Of a DNA stretch of 64,000 nt, positions 15,552-24,944 are shown piece after piece (the stretch's first letter is position 1; each line of letters opens with the position of its first letter). This DNA is from Candidatus Woesearchaeota archaeon (GTDB lineage Archaea > Nanobdellota > Nanobdellia > Woesearchaeales > JABGUJ01). The stretch lies in assembly GCA_018646625.1 (NCBI GenBank), contig JABGUJ010000004.1:1-64000 (forward strand), in the 5' to 3' direction. The notes beneath the pieces were generated by a model. The model had not been told where the DNA came from and did no database searches. It worked only from the letters and a program-made list of their open reading frames with translations. Both the position numbers and the translations under genes were made by a program.

Positions 15552-17096
15552 ATGAAAAAAAAGAATAGAAATTTGAAAAGTCTGAAGGAGCTTACTCAGG
15601 CTGCAGGCGTTTTTCTCATTTTCTCAGTTGTGAGTTACTTTATTTTATTTTTCTTTAGACTTTTAGCTGCAAGATATTTCGGAGCTGAAGATTTTGGTTT
15701 ATTTTCTTTAGCGGAGACAATACTATTAGTTGTTGTTTTATTTGTTTCATTGGGAATTCCTAGCGGTATTGCAAGGTATATTCCTCATTATTTGTACAAA
15801 AAGGAATTAGGAAAACTGAAAGGTTATTTGTATTTTATAGTATCAATTCCTCTTATTTTTTCTTTTATTGTTGCATTTTTTATCTGGATTTATTCTAAAC
15901 AGATCACTATATTCTTGGGTTACCCTGTCATATTTGAGACTATACTGAAGATCATCGCAATCGCGTTGCCTTTCAAAATAATCATGAGTTTGCTAAGAAA
16001 GATTTTTGTGGCTAGAAAATTAGTAATATATAAGCTCATATCTTACAGCGTGGTTGAAGTAGGTTTTCTCTTTCTTAGTATTCTAGTAATTATGTTTTTC
16101 AAACTATCTATACTCTGGCTTATAGTGGCCATGTTATTTTCTATTTTGTTAACGACGGCCTATTGTGGTTATGAGTATAAAATCAGGGTAAAATGGAACT
16201 TGCCTGCTAAGAGAAAATATGAACTCAAATCCTGGTTATACTTTTCTCTTCCATTACTTTTCTCAGGGATTTTTGCTTATTTTGTTAGATGGTCTGATAA
16301 CTTAATGATTGGTAAGTTTATGGACCCAACCGACTTAGGCATATACAGTGTAGCATTTTCTCTAGCGGCATTCTTAACATTTTTTCAACAATCCTTTTCA
16401 CTTCTTTTTATTCCTTTGATTTCAGAAGCAAAGGCCAAAAAGAAAGACGATGAGATTTCTTTTCTTTTTAAGAAGTCTGCGGCATGGATCTTTGGTTTGA
16501 GTTTTCCTATCTTTCTAGTTATGGTTGTATTTTCTAAACAGATACTAAATTTGCTATATGGTGCCGATTATGTTGGTGGGGCATTACCATTAATTATAAT
16601 TGCGTTTGGTATGCTGATAAATCTAGGGACTGGGTTAGGTAGCAAAATACTAATACTTCATAAAAAAACAATGTATTTGTTTTTGATTAATTGCTTCTTT
16701 GCACTGTTTAACATTGCTTTGAACATTATATTAATACCAATTATGGGTATTGTGGGTGCTGCGATAGCTAGCGCTACTACTCTGGCTCTGATAAATCTTT
16801 CATTTTTATGGGTGGCGAGAAGATATGAGAAACTTAACCTAGATCTAGTATCTAATTTTAAATTTATAATTGCAGGTATAGTTTCTGTTTTTCTGGCTAG
16901 TAGATTGTCATTATTGCCCATTAACGAAATAGTTCTTCTATTTTTATCGGGAGTGTCTTACGTTGTCTTATATTTGATTTTGCTATTGATGTTCAGAACT
17001 TTTAAAAAGGAAGATTTTCAAATGCTACTCTGGATGGAAAAGAAGTTTAAGATAAATCTGGATCCCCTGAAAAAGATAGTTAAGAAGTTCTATTGA
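15552..17096 (+). CDS. polysaccharide/lipid-linked oligosaccharide flippase (Wzx-like, MVF/MOP superfamily)
   Basis: About 514 aa with roughly 14 hydrophobic helices. The first 30 residues start basic (MKKKNRNLK), followed by the typical Wzx N-terminus (FRLLAARYFGAEDFGLFSLAE). Motif GIPSGIARYIPHY and mid-protein RWSDNLMIGKFMDPTDLGIYSVAF are characteristic of the polysaccharide_synt/MurJ-type fold. It probably flips a lipid-linked glycan across the membrane for AglB or for surface polysaccharide. ATG 15552 is 26 nt from a TATA-like TATATTTA; a TTG two codons earlier is less likely. Confidence 0.9.
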   Translation: MKKKNRNLKSLKELTQAAGVFLIFSVVSYFILFFFRLLAARYFGAEDFGLFSLAETILLVVVLFVSLGIPSGIARYIPHYLYKKELGKLKGYLYFIVSIPLIFSFIVAFFIWIYSKQITIFLGYPVIFETILKIIAIALPFKIIMSLLRKIFVARKLVIYKLISYSVVEVGFLFLSILVIMFFKLSILWLIVAMLFSILLTTAYCGYEYKIRVKWNLPAKRKYELKSWLYFSLPLLFSGIFAYFVRWSDNLMIGKFMDPTDLGIYSVAFSLAAFLTFFQQSFSLLFIPLISEAKAKKKDDEISFLFKKSAAWIFGLSFPIFLVMVVFSKQILNLLYGADYVGGALPLIIIAFGMLINLGTGLGSKILILHKKTMYLFLINCFFALFNIALNIILIPIMGIVGAAIASATTLALINLSFLWVARRYEKLNLDLVSNFKFIIAGIVSVFLASRLSLLPINEIVLLFLSGVSYVVLYLILLLMFRTFKKEDFQMLLWMEKKFKINLDPLKKIVKKFY

Positions 17097-17121
17097 ACAC
17101 AAAATTCTTAGAAAAAATAAA

Positions 17122-18429
17122 TTAGTTGTAATGTTCTGGATTATTCTTCTTAGCAATTACCCTCATAACTTCTCTAAACACTCCATCGATACTGTCGGTT
17201 CTGATTGGGTGTCCTCCAAATTTGGCTACCTGCTTTCTAAATATATCTTGATCTCTCTTAAGCTCGTCAGGAGTTAAATGATCTTGCTTTCTTGCATATA
17301 TTTTTTTAGGATCATTATGAAGAAAAAAGAGTATGTCGGGTTTCATGTATAGGTAATCAGTAAAAAGCATCATAGGTTTAAACCATTTTTTCTGAACTTT
17401 GATATCCCAAATGTATCTATCAGTTAAAAGATAATTATATTTAAACTTTTTAGGTATTAATTTTGTAAACAACATACAATAATAACGGAATATATACATA
17501 ACATCTCTTGGAACAATCTTGATCTTATTCAACAGTCTGCCGGAAAAGCTTTTTCTTCTGATAAGAGACTTACTTCCTTTACAGACTTTCTTAATCACTT
17601 TGATATTTACCCATCGACCCATATAGACTTTAACACACTTTTTGTTCTTTTTTAGAGCGTTATACGTGGCATCGACGATCGTAGTTTTCCCACTACCATC
17701 TACTCCTATGAATGTTATTAGTTGATGAGGTCGAGAGAATCTTTTATACACTGTTTTATAAAAAACGTGTCCGAGTATATGGAAGACAAAAGATGGATGT
17801 TTAATCAGTGCAGCAAAGGTCCACCATCTTCTTAGTTCGGCGATCTTTCCAAAAGAACCTTTTTCAATCAGTTTAACCATTTTATTAGATTTTCTACCAA
17901 GAATCTCTTTGCTTCTATTACAAAAGTAATCTTTAGCATCATTGTTCTTCCAGAGATCTTTAACTTCAGATATTTTGTATTCAGAATAAGTTTTCCCCCC
18001 CAGTATTCCGTGTAGGAATAGATCTTTGTAAATCATTATCAGAAGCTGATGGCGCGGATCCATAACATAAATCCCATTTATTTTAACTCTAGCTGAGAAC
18101 ATATCCTTTGTATCAATATATCTTGATCTTTCAAAGCGATCTATCTGAACATCAAAAATAGGATACTCTGGGTTCAAATAATTAAAGTAAGTGATTTTTC
18201 TTGTTCGCTTTAATATTTTATTAAGAGTGATGTACCCATGTCGGTAGAGTAATTTACTCAACTTTTTAATATCAGTTCTAGGCACCACTAAATCAATATC
18301 GTCATTCTTTTTACGCTTTCCTGGAAGAACAATATCAAAGAGGTACTCTTTACTTCTAGGATATATGTACTTAACGTCTTTGTTCAATTCTTTGAATATC
18401 TTGGAAATTTTTGTATTGAGATCATTCAT
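17122..18429 (-). CDS. nucleotidyltransferase-like domain fused to a thymidylate-kinase-like P-loop domain
   Basis: 435 aa. Residues about 20-190 look like an NTase-fold sugar/nucleotidyl transferase (KKNDDIDLVVPRTDIKKL, with DIDLVV in place of the DxD motif). About 235-430 is a TMPK-like kinase: P-loop FIGVDGSGKTT (about 238-248), DRYIWD and a LID-like RKQDHL region. Such kinase domains occur in surface-polysaccharide loci and are not housekeeping Tmk. Substrate unknown; a phosphorylated glycan or sugar is likely. It overlaps the upstream kinase gene by 4 nt and ends a four-gene unit (21626 to 17122). Confidence 0.7.
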   Translation of the reverse strand: MNDLNTKISKIFKELNKDVKYIYPRSKEYLFDIVLPGKRKKNDDIDLVVPRTDIKKLSKLLYRHGYITLNKILKRTRKITYFNYLNPEYPIFDVQIDRFERSRYIDTKDMFSARVKINGIYVMDPRHQLLIMIYKDLFLHGILGGKTYSEYKISEVKDLWKNNDAKDYFCNRSKEILGRKSNKMVKLIEKGSFGKIAELRRWWTFAALIKHPSFVFHILGHVFYKTVYKRFSRPHQLITFIGVDGSGKTTIVDATYNALKKNKKCVKVYMGRWVNIKVIKKVCKGSKSLIRRKSFSGRLLNKIKIVPRDVMYIFRYYCMLFTKLIPKKFKYNYLLTDRYIWDIKVQKKWFKPMMLFTDYLYMKPDILFFLHNDPKKIYARKQDHLTPDELKRDQDIFRKQVAKFGGHPIRTDSIDGVFREVMRVIAKKNNPEHYN

Positions 18430-19073
18430 TTTAATCTTCTCACCAATTGGCTAATCTTCGCCTTTAAATCTTTATCTTTTGCAGATAAGATTAATTTTTC
18501 GAAGTCTTTTTCTCCATCTTTTATATCCTGCAACGGCTGGATTCCACCTATATCGATTAGGTAATATTTATTATTTTTCACAATAATATTACGGCAAGCA
18601 AAGTCACGGCAATGATATCCTTTCTTATGCAGTTCTCTTATGGTTTCTATGAGTTTGACAATGGCTTCTTTATTAAAGTTACTTATGTCTAATGATTCAG
18701 TGCCTTCAATATATTTATACATAACATAATCCTTTGTTGCCTTTATACACAAGTTGAATTCACCTAACAAATTGTTTTGGATAACGTGTTCAATATGCAT
18801 AAATCTTCTATTAAGAGGAATCGTCTGGTCAGGCTTTAGTGAGTTTATTACGTTCTGCCTGTGTTCGATAAGAAAATTACTTTTTTTTAAGAAATACATC
18901 CTATTATCGATCTTTATTAGATATTTGTTAAGCGATCCACTACCTTTATTGAATATACTGCATTCAGAATATTTAAATTTCAGAATCATACACTCTACTC
19001 TTCTTGATACACAAACTATTAAAAACGCAAGAAATTTTTTGTAGATACCAACAATCTTCTTTTTGAGACTCAT
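18426..19073 (-). CDS. small Kdo/LPS-kinase-like protein kinase fold (HRD type)
   Basis: 215 aa. Kinase-like fold with a hinge-like DYVMYKYIEG, catalytic loop HCRDFACRN (equivalent to HRDxxxxN; Asp and Asn present) and metal-binding LIDIGG (DxG). Resembles WaaP/KdkA/RIO-type small kinases, which phosphorylate sugars of envelope glycans. The N-lobe is reduced, with a KYLIKIDNRMYFLKKS strand that may supply the ATP Lys. GGTGA precedes the ATG. It lies 22 nt after a GT4 gene and overlaps the TMPK-fusion gene by 4 nt. Confidence 0.72.
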   Translation of the reverse strand: MSLKKKIVGIYKKFLAFLIVCVSRRVECMILKFKYSECSIFNKGSGSLNKYLIKIDNRMYFLKKSNFLIEHRQNVINSLKPDQTIPLNRRFMHIEHVIQNNLLGEFNLCIKATKDYVMYKYIEGTESLDISNFNKEAIVKLIETIRELHKKGYHCRDFACRNIIVKNNKYYLIDIGGIQPLQDIKDGEKDFEKLILSAKDKDLKAKISQLVRRLK

Positions 19074-19095
19074 TTTTCACCGGCATAATCACGTA

Positions 19096-20421
19096 TTAAT
19101 ACTTTTCAAGCTTAATATTAATATATTTCAAACTTTTTCTGAGCAACAGATAGCCCTTTTCTAAACCTTTCCACAATGTTTCTCGAATTTTATAATTGGT
19201 ATGTTCAAAAAAACCCACTTTATTGGCTTCCAAAGCAATCTGTGCTCTTTTCCAATATTCCGAGATATATTCTCTAGATTCTTTCTTTGAAGGAAGTATC
19301 TTCAAATCTTCAAACTTTTGTAGCTTAGATATTCTTTTTTCTTTTCTTAATATATTATAGAATATTTTGGCCATTGTTTTTGCACCAATCTTCGCATCGT
19401 ATAGTGTTTTAACTTTTTCAGAACCATTTTCTCCAAGAGATTTGAGATCTTTCTTACTCTTACTATCTAGAAACGAAATAACTGATGACGGATATATGCA
19501 ATATGCGCCATTTTTTTCATGATCGACTAATTCTATTTGAGAATCGCCAATATATTTCAGAATTTTCTTCTTCCTTATAGACTTCTTATAATCGGAGATT
19601 ACTGGAATATTAAAGCAAAAAGATTCGGCAATCACGTTACCAAAAGTTTCACCTAATTCTGAGGTTTGCCAGAAAACATCAATAGATTTATAGAACGACG
19701 CAATATCGTGGAGATCTGACATTTCCGGTAAGAATAAAATATTACTTAGCATTTTTTTAGATAGGATAATTTTTAGAAAATATCTATGTAATAGAGGCAT
19801 TCCAACAAATATGAATCCGTACTCATATTTCTTTTTCCTTTGAAGGATTTGTATCGTACGGATGATAAGATAATCCCATTTTGATGGTTCGCTTCTTGCA
19901 ATACGCCCAATTATTGTTTTTATTCCTTTTTTTTCAAAGAATTTTCTATAGGATGCGGGAGAACTCTTTTTAAGATCTTTCCACAATTTAAAATCTATAG
20001 GGTTGTAAACAACATGAGAATTTGCATTTTCTTTATAGAGTTGAGAAATTCTTACAAATTCAGTTTTACTAATTATAAGATTGGAAACGCGAGGATCTTC
20101 AGTAAGTTTTCTAGTAAAGACAACATTAGATAGCAGATGTGTCTGACTCTTAATAATTTCACATGATTCTTGATTTAGCTTTCCGGGATAAAAGAAATCA
20201 ATATCTTTAGATTTTATGAACTGAGAAAGATCATTTTTCTTGATTCTATAATTTCCGGATTTATCTTTCTTAATCCCTTTAGATTCTTCATCAATATACA
20301 CAAAGCATTTATTAAAATATTTAGAATCTAGATTTCTATACCAAATACCATATTTTCGGTTTCCTCCGCCAATACCCTTATCGGGCGCCGATATCACAAT
20401 ATTAATTTTGTCTTTTTTCAT
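19096..20421 (-). CDS. GT4-type glycosyltransferase
   Basis: 441 aa, GT-B fold. N-terminal NIVISAPDKGIGGGNRKY (glycine-rich acceptor loop), a mid-region IIGRIARSEPSKWD (start of the donor domain), FLPEMSDLHDIASFYKSIDVFWQTSELGETFGNVIAESF (donor-binding E-x7-E-type region) and IPVISDYK. It transfers a sugar from a nucleotide donor in surface glycan synthesis. The C-terminal ~80 residues form an extra helical segment. The start overlaps the upstream GT4 gene by 4 nt. Confidence 0.8.
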   Translation of the reverse strand: MKKDKINIVISAPDKGIGGGNRKYGIWYRNLDSKYFNKCFVYIDEESKGIKKDKSGNYRIKKNDLSQFIKSKDIDFFYPGKLNQESCEIIKSQTHLLSNVVFTRKLTEDPRVSNLIISKTEFVRISQLYKENANSHVVYNPIDFKLWKDLKKSSPASYRKFFEKKGIKTIIGRIARSEPSKWDYLIIRTIQILQRKKKYEYGFIFVGMPLLHRYFLKIILSKKMLSNILFLPEMSDLHDIASFYKSIDVFWQTSELGETFGNVIAESFCFNIPVISDYKKSIRKKKILKYIGDSQIELVDHEKNGAYCIYPSSVISFLDSKSKKDLKSLGENGSEKVKTLYDAKIGAKTMAKIFYNILRKEKRISKLQKFEDLKILPSKKESREYISEYWKRAQIALEANKVGFFEHTNYKIRETLWKGLEKGYLLLRKSLKYINIKLEKY

Positions 20422-21626
20422 TTTGAATCTTTCTCACAAAAAGATTTTTCTATAAATCCATAAAACTGTTTAGCGATTGAATCAACACCATACTTTTCTT
20501 GGATAAGTTTCTGAGATAGTTTTCCAAAAAGGTCTCTTTTCTTCTTTTCACGTAGTTGCAATATTTTTTTTGCAAGATCTATGTGGTCCGCAGTTTTAAA
20601 TATATACCCATTTTTGTTATTATCGACGTAATCAACAGCACCGCAAGTGTCTGAGACAATAACTGGTAGGCCACAAGCCATCGCTTCAGGAACTACCATA
20701 CCAATTGCTTCATTATAACTAGGAAGAACAAGTATGTCGTGAGAACAGTAGACTTTATTTATCTCAGAATATGGAACTCTGTTCAAAAATTTAACTTCAT
20801 TTGTCAAATTTAACGATATAATACTAGACTCAATATTTTCTTTAAGAGGTCCAGAGCCTAAAATCCCCAATTCAAATTTAACATCCGGATAATTAGTTTT
20901 GAGGTGATGCAACGCATTAAGCAAATCATTATGTCTTTTATATGAGATTAAACGAGCAACGATTAGTAACTTAATTATCTTATTTCTGTCTCTCTTTACT
21001 TTTACTTTCTTAAAAATCTCGGTATCGACACCAGCCAGGAGAGTATGGATTTTTGATTTATTAGTAACGGGGAAATATTGTTTTCCAAATTCCTCACCTT
21101 TGCGTGTCCAAGAAAGAATAAACCTTGATTGCTCAAACATTTTCTTGAGAATTTTGAATGTAAGTTTCACAAGAAACTTTGCAAAAGGATCTTTGGGGAA
21201 TTGTTTTATTTCTGTATTCAGAATTAATGGCGTGTTAGTTTTCTTGCAGTGCCAAGCGGCTTGCCATGTAGCTGGGCGATAATATACATTGGCAGCAACA
21301 ACATCGGGATCATATTTTTTTAGAAACTTCCCCATTCCTTTAAAATAGGTTAATGATGTTATCTCTGTATCTCTCTTACCTATGAGAAATCTTAATATGA
21401 CAATAGGAACAAAAATGAGGCGGAAGATTTTCTGATATTTTTTCAAATACTGGACTTTGAATTTTACCCCCTTCATTCTTTCTTTTTGTTCGTTACCTAC
21501 GATCATAGTAAATTCAATTTCAGGGTACAATTTGGTGAGTGAATTAAAAATATTAACATAGATTATATTAGGAAATTGAACTATCCATGCAACTTTTTTA
21601 GTTATTTTATGATTGTTTGAGACCAT
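20418..21626 (-). CDS. GT4 family glycosyltransferase
   Basis: 402 aa, GT-B fold. The donor domain starts at KLLIVARLISYKRHNDLL and continues with LGILGSGPLKENIE, VKFLNRVPYSEINKVY, and the EAIGMVVPEAMACGLPVIVSD retaining-GT signature. First gene of a four-gene minus-strand unit; TATA-like elements lie in the 91-bp gap upstream (21661-21668, 21685-21693), so it has its own promoter separate from the RtcB-like unit. Confidence 0.88.
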   Translation of the reverse strand: MVSNNHKITKKVAWIVQFPNIIYVNIFNSLTKLYPEIEFTMIVGNEQKERMKGVKFKVQYLKKYQKIFRLIFVPIVILRFLIGKRDTEITSLTYFKGMGKFLKKYDPDVVAANVYYRPATWQAAWHCKKTNTPLILNTEIKQFPKDPFAKFLVKLTFKILKKMFEQSRFILSWTRKGEEFGKQYFPVTNKSKIHTLLAGVDTEIFKKVKVKRDRNKIIKLLIVARLISYKRHNDLLNALHHLKTNYPDVKFELGILGSGPLKENIESSIISLNLTNEVKFLNRVPYSEINKVYCSHDILVLPSYNEAIGMVVPEAMACGLPVIVSDTCGAVDYVDNNKNGYIFKTADHIDLAKKILQLREKKKRDLFGKLSQKLIQEKYGVDSIAKQFYGFIEKSFCEKDSK

Positions 21627-21660
21627 TTTCTAGAGATTCATTGTGCTTTTTTGTTATGAG

Positions 21661-21693
21661 CTTAAATACTTAACAACCATTTATAAATACTTT
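21661..21693 (-). promoter_or_regulatory. promoter region of the GT4-kinase unit
   Basis: Two TATA-like elements on the minus strand, TATTTATAAA and TATTTAAG, lie 35-67 nt before the ATG at 21626. They make this gap the likely start of the downstream four-gene transcript. Confidence 0.4.
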
Positions 21694-21717
21694 CATTGTA
21701 TTGTGGAGACGTTCTTA

Positions 21718-22551
21718 TTATCTAAATAAAGTCCATCTTAGAACATATATGGCCTTTAGTAATTGATATTTTAGGCTTTTTTCCCTGCAATTCAAAAGAT
21801 CATATATTCTGTATTTTTTCATATAATATTTCAATAATTCTTCATTTGGAAAACTTTGTAAAAGAAGATTTTTAATTTTTTTGAGGAAGAAAAAATCATA
21901 CTTATAAAACCTCATAATTCCGCAACTGAACATCGATTCTATCAGTTTACCAAGATCAAGGTATATCGAGCTCTTTAAATTATATGAATAATCTATAAGG
22001 TACAATCTCTTTTTTTTATCTATAAGTATATTTTCAAGCTTAAGATTTCCGTGTATGACTTGCTTATCTTTAATCTGCTTTTCTTTGGGATTAAATCTTA
22101 GTAGCATATCGTTATTTTTATCAAAGAACTTGCGCATCACAAAGTCATAATCTGTAAAATTTGTAGATTTAACTCTTTTTAATTCATTGTAATAATCTCT
22201 CAAACCTTTGAATAGCATATCAAATACTTCAACCAAATTGTTTTTGTTCGACAACAGAATGTTTCTCTCTCTCATATATTTAATTAGATTAACTCCATCA
22301 ACATATTCCATACATAATATGTTTGTTTTCTCGTCAAAAAAGAATGCTTTGGGACACCCCAGAGTCTTATTCTTTTTTAACAAATTGTAATTTAAACATT
22401 GGTTATCGTATTCTGATTTCACATCAACTTTCTCATCATATTTTTTGATTAGAATATTATTATTCACAAAAATTTTAGAATGAGGACAAGACTCGAGTAA
22501 TCTGAATCTATTATTCTTAAAGTCATTCAATATCTTTTGTCTCGATATCAC
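21718..22551 (-). CDS. kinase-fold protein with HGN in place of the catalytic HGD (possible pseudokinase)
   Basis: 277 aa. APH/ChoK-like fold: N-lobe KIFVNNNILIKKYDEKVD with a candidate ATP Lys, hinge ILCMEYVDG, catalytic-loop HGNLKLENIL and metal-binding LIDYSY. In this fold the loop is normally HGDxxxxN; here the catalytic Asp is Asn, while the later Asn and the DxG-equivalent Asp remain. It may be inactive, a binding or scaffold protein, or use an altered mechanism. The ATG overlaps the stop of the RtcB-like gene by 4 nt, and it ends that unit. Confidence 0.7.
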   Translation of the reverse strand: MISRQKILNDFKNNRFRLLESCPHSKIFVNNNILIKKYDEKVDVKSEYDNQCLNYNLLKKNKTLGCPKAFFFDEKTNILCMEYVDGVNLIKYMRERNILLSNKNNLVEVFDMLFKGLRDYYNELKRVKSTNFTDYDFVMRKFFDKNNDMLLRFNPKEKQIKDKQVIHGNLKLENILIDKKKRLYLIDYSYNLKSSIYLDLGKLIESMFSCGIMRFYKYDFFFLKKIKNLLLQSFPNEELLKYYMKKYRIYDLLNCREKSLKYQLLKAIYVLRWTLFR

Positions 22552-23921
22552 TTTAAACTCGCTTTTGGTTTGAATCTAGCAACAATTTTGAAATATCCTT
22601 TTTTCTCATATTCTTTTAGTTTTTTGTGAGTGATCTCTGAATTCTCAAGCGTTTCGTAACTATATTGAATTTCTTTAGTTTTTATCCATCTTCTTCTGCG
22701 AAATTTCATCATAGTCTCTTTTAATTGTAGTTTACTATCGTCCTCCTTGAGAAGAATACCTAACCCGTGATCCATAAAATAGTCAAATTCACTTAGCTTC
22801 TTTCCCGCCTTACAAAGGTATGAATAATTAGTATAGTTTCCTGGAAGTATAAATAGATCTCCTTCACCTTTAAGCCAACAAGCATTTTTTGTGTAATAAA
22901 GTCCATCCTTTTCATCCAATATTGAATTATGAGATTTGTCCAGCACCAAATCATATTGAAAGTCGGTTTTTATAACTTTCTTTAAAGATCTTATTATCTT
23001 ATCATAAGTAATATATCTCCAGGAATAACCTAGATTCAGCGCAGCCGTCTCAGCCATCAGAAAATCTCTACCGTTCTTTGAATTATATTCTAGTCCTATC
23101 TGGTAGTCTTTGTTTCTAAATAATAAGTTTGAATTTTTTATTAAGAACCTCAAACCATATCTTTTTAGATTAAATGCGACCTTTTTCAAGAAAACAAATC
23201 TTGGTCCAACCACAGTAGAGTACAATATCTTTAAGAGTTTGTAATTAATATTACAGTAAAAACTAGATACATTATCGCCCAAATATCCCGTGCCTAAATG
23301 AACCATAAATAACACATCATTTTTCTTCAGGTCAGATGATTTATCATATATTTCATCAACAATTTGCATCTCAACAAAGTGATTGCCTCCGCCATTTTTC
23401 CCAATTTCTCTATAAGTTCCACCATATAATGATTTAGGAATGGTATCTAAAATAACTCTACGATCTATATTCTTGTTCCTAAAAAGATTTCCTTCCCTTT
23501 CAAAAGCTTTTTTTTCTAATTTAAAGTATCTTTCTGGAATTGCATCTATGCCTTTCAGTAGAATTTCATCAAGTTCTTCGCGAGTTATTTCATCCTTGCC
23601 TATTAATCTACCCAACTGAGAAAGGGTCGTTACTCTATCTATCTCCTTAAAAAGATCATATTGTTTGTCTTTCAATTCACTGAATTTAATATTTGTACGC
23701 ATAAGACCCATACCACAATTCATTGAAAGGCTTGAATAATATGGGTAAATTACTTTTTTGTTGGTTTTCACGGCAACACTACAGGGATTATTTTTTCCTT
23801 TTAGGTGAGGTTCCATAAGAAAGAATATCTTTTCTATATTTTTATTTTTTAAAATTACATCTGTTGCTTTCTTTAACTCGCCCGTTATCATCCCTTTGTT
23901 CATAAATTTTCTTTTGTTCAT
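22548..23921 (-). CDS. divergent RtcB-like protein in a glycan locus
   Basis: 457 aa, aligned by eye with RtcB (GTP-dependent RNA ligase) over nearly its whole length. RtcB metal and guanylylation residues seem kept: Cys in MNCGM (Cys98), NHFVE (Asn202/His203/Glu206), MVHLG (His234), SHN (His329/Asn330), DHGLG (His404, the GMP-linked His) and a last-residue Lys matching Lys480. Lost or changed: Asp95 (DINCG becomes SMNCG), the SGSR loop (LGTG) and RKGA (TKNA); the large insertion before the LIPGS segment is shortened. RtcB numbers follow Pyrococcus RtcB. It sits between a methyltransferase and kinase-like genes, not near RNA genes. A role in joining phosphorylated glycans is speculation. Confidence 0.75.
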   Translation of the reverse strand: MNKRKFMNKGMITGELKKATDVILKNKNIEKIFFLMEPHLKGKNNPCSVAVKTNKKVIYPYYSSLSMNCGMGLMRTNIKFSELKDKQYDLFKEIDRVTTLSQLGRLIGKDEITREELDEILLKGIDAIPERYFKLEKKAFEREGNLFRNKNIDRRVILDTIPKSLYGGTYREIGKNGGGNHFVEMQIVDEIYDKSSDLKKNDVLFMVHLGTGYLGDNVSSFYCNINYKLLKILYSTVVGPRFVFLKKVAFNLKRYGLRFLIKNSNLLFRNKDYQIGLEYNSKNGRDFLMAETAALNLGYSWRYITYDKIIRSLKKVIKTDFQYDLVLDKSHNSILDEKDGLYYTKNACWLKGEGDLFILPGNYTNYSYLCKAGKKLSEFDYFMDHGLGILLKEDDSKLQLKETMMKFRRRRWIKTKEIQYSYETLENSEITHKKLKEYEKKGYFKIVARFKPKASLK

Positions 23922-23939
23922 TTTTTTCTCGCATTATTT

Positions 23940-24944
23940 TCATTTTATCTTTTTCATAATCACAAAAAGAGTCGCACCCTTGGTAGGATACTTTTGTTTG
24001 AGAAAAGAGGAATACCAATTTATAAATTTGTTCTTTTTACGTACATCACATAAATGATTATAGGTTTCTAGGTGATCGATCGTATAATTGTGCAAATATT
24101 TAGAAATAAGTTCATTAACATCAACACCTCGTTCTTTATGATGTCCGCCTGCGGTTGGAGACTGAATATCTATGATTTCAATTAATTGCTTGACAGAGAG
24201 AGGATTTTCTATTATTCCTTTTTCGACTAGTTTTTTATTCACTTGATCGTACAATTTATTTTCTTCTTTAAGTCCGCTGCTTAACAACCCGTAACATCTT
24301 CTTGCAAATTCATATAATCCTATTTTTCTTAATATTGCCGCAACAGTTTGAACAGGATAAAAGAGAGAATAGATGAATCTAAAATTATTCCACAAAACTC
24401 TATGATTGTAGAACGGTTTATTTGGTTCATGTCCAATAATAAGTTTTCCACCAACCTTTAAGACGCGATCAATTTCTCTAAAGAATACATTGAAATTAGG
24501 TATGTGATGAACTACTGCGTTCATCATTACATAGTCTGTGGATTCGGCTTTAAGATCAATCTTAGTGCCGTTAAGTTTAAGATATTCAAAATTGCATTTG
24601 AATTTCTTCTCGGATACATTGATTTCGCAGGCATCTAATATTGTTTGAGATAGATCTGAACAGATAAAAAGATCCTTTTTCTTAAAAAATTTAGCAATTT
24701 GAAGAGGCACAAAACCAGTGCCTGAACCCAAATCTAACACCGTTATTTTTCTGGTTAATTTTCCAAACAGTGTTTTTCCAATTTTTCCCCAGCGCTTTTG
24801 TTCATCTTCTAGTATTTCTGGATGTTTATTATGATACTTACTACCTTCTATGTCGTGAAAGATTTCATTTACCTTTAAAACGAGATTGGTACTGTATTTC
24901 ATTTTCTTAATCCTCTTGCTGCCATTATGAACTAATTTATTCAT
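23940..24944 (-). CDS. SAM-dependent methyltransferase
   Basis: 334 aa class I methyltransferase. Motif I is VLDLGSGTGFVPL (about 74-86), the acidic strand-2 residue is in ICSDLS, and post-motifs AVVHHIPNF and LKVGGKLIIGHE follow the Methyltransf_11 pattern. The C-terminal ~130 residues are helical and may set the substrate. It overlaps the upstream kinase-like gene by 8 nt and precedes the RtcB-like gene by 18 nt, so the three are cotranscribed. The acceptor is unknown. Confidence 0.85.
   Translation of the reverse strand: MNKLVHNGSKRIKKMKYSTNLVLKVNEIFHDIEGSKYHNKHPEILEDEQKRWGKIGKTLFGKLTRKITVLDLGSGTGFVPLQIAKFFKKKDLFICSDLSQTILDACEINVSEKKFKCNFEYLKLNGTKIDLKAESTDYVMMNAVVHHIPNFNVFFREIDRVLKVGGKLIIGHEPNKPFYNHRVLWNNFRFIYSLFYPVQTVAAILRKIGLYEFARRCYGLLSSGLKEENKLYDQVNKKLVEKGIIENPLSVKQLIEIIDIQSPTAGGHHKERGVDVNELISKYLHNYTIDHLETYNHLCDVRKKNKFINWYSSFLKQKYPTKGATLFVIMKKIK

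Noticed and set aside
17122-18429. Housekeeping thymidylate kinase
   Set aside because: The kinase domain is fused to an NTase-like domain and coupled to glycan genes, unlike Tmk.
22548-23921. RtcB-like protein as the cell's normal tRNA-splicing ligase
   Set aside because: Asp95, the SGSR loop and RKGA are changed, and the gene lies in a glycan locus; a canonical copy is expected elsewhere, though this cannot be seen here.
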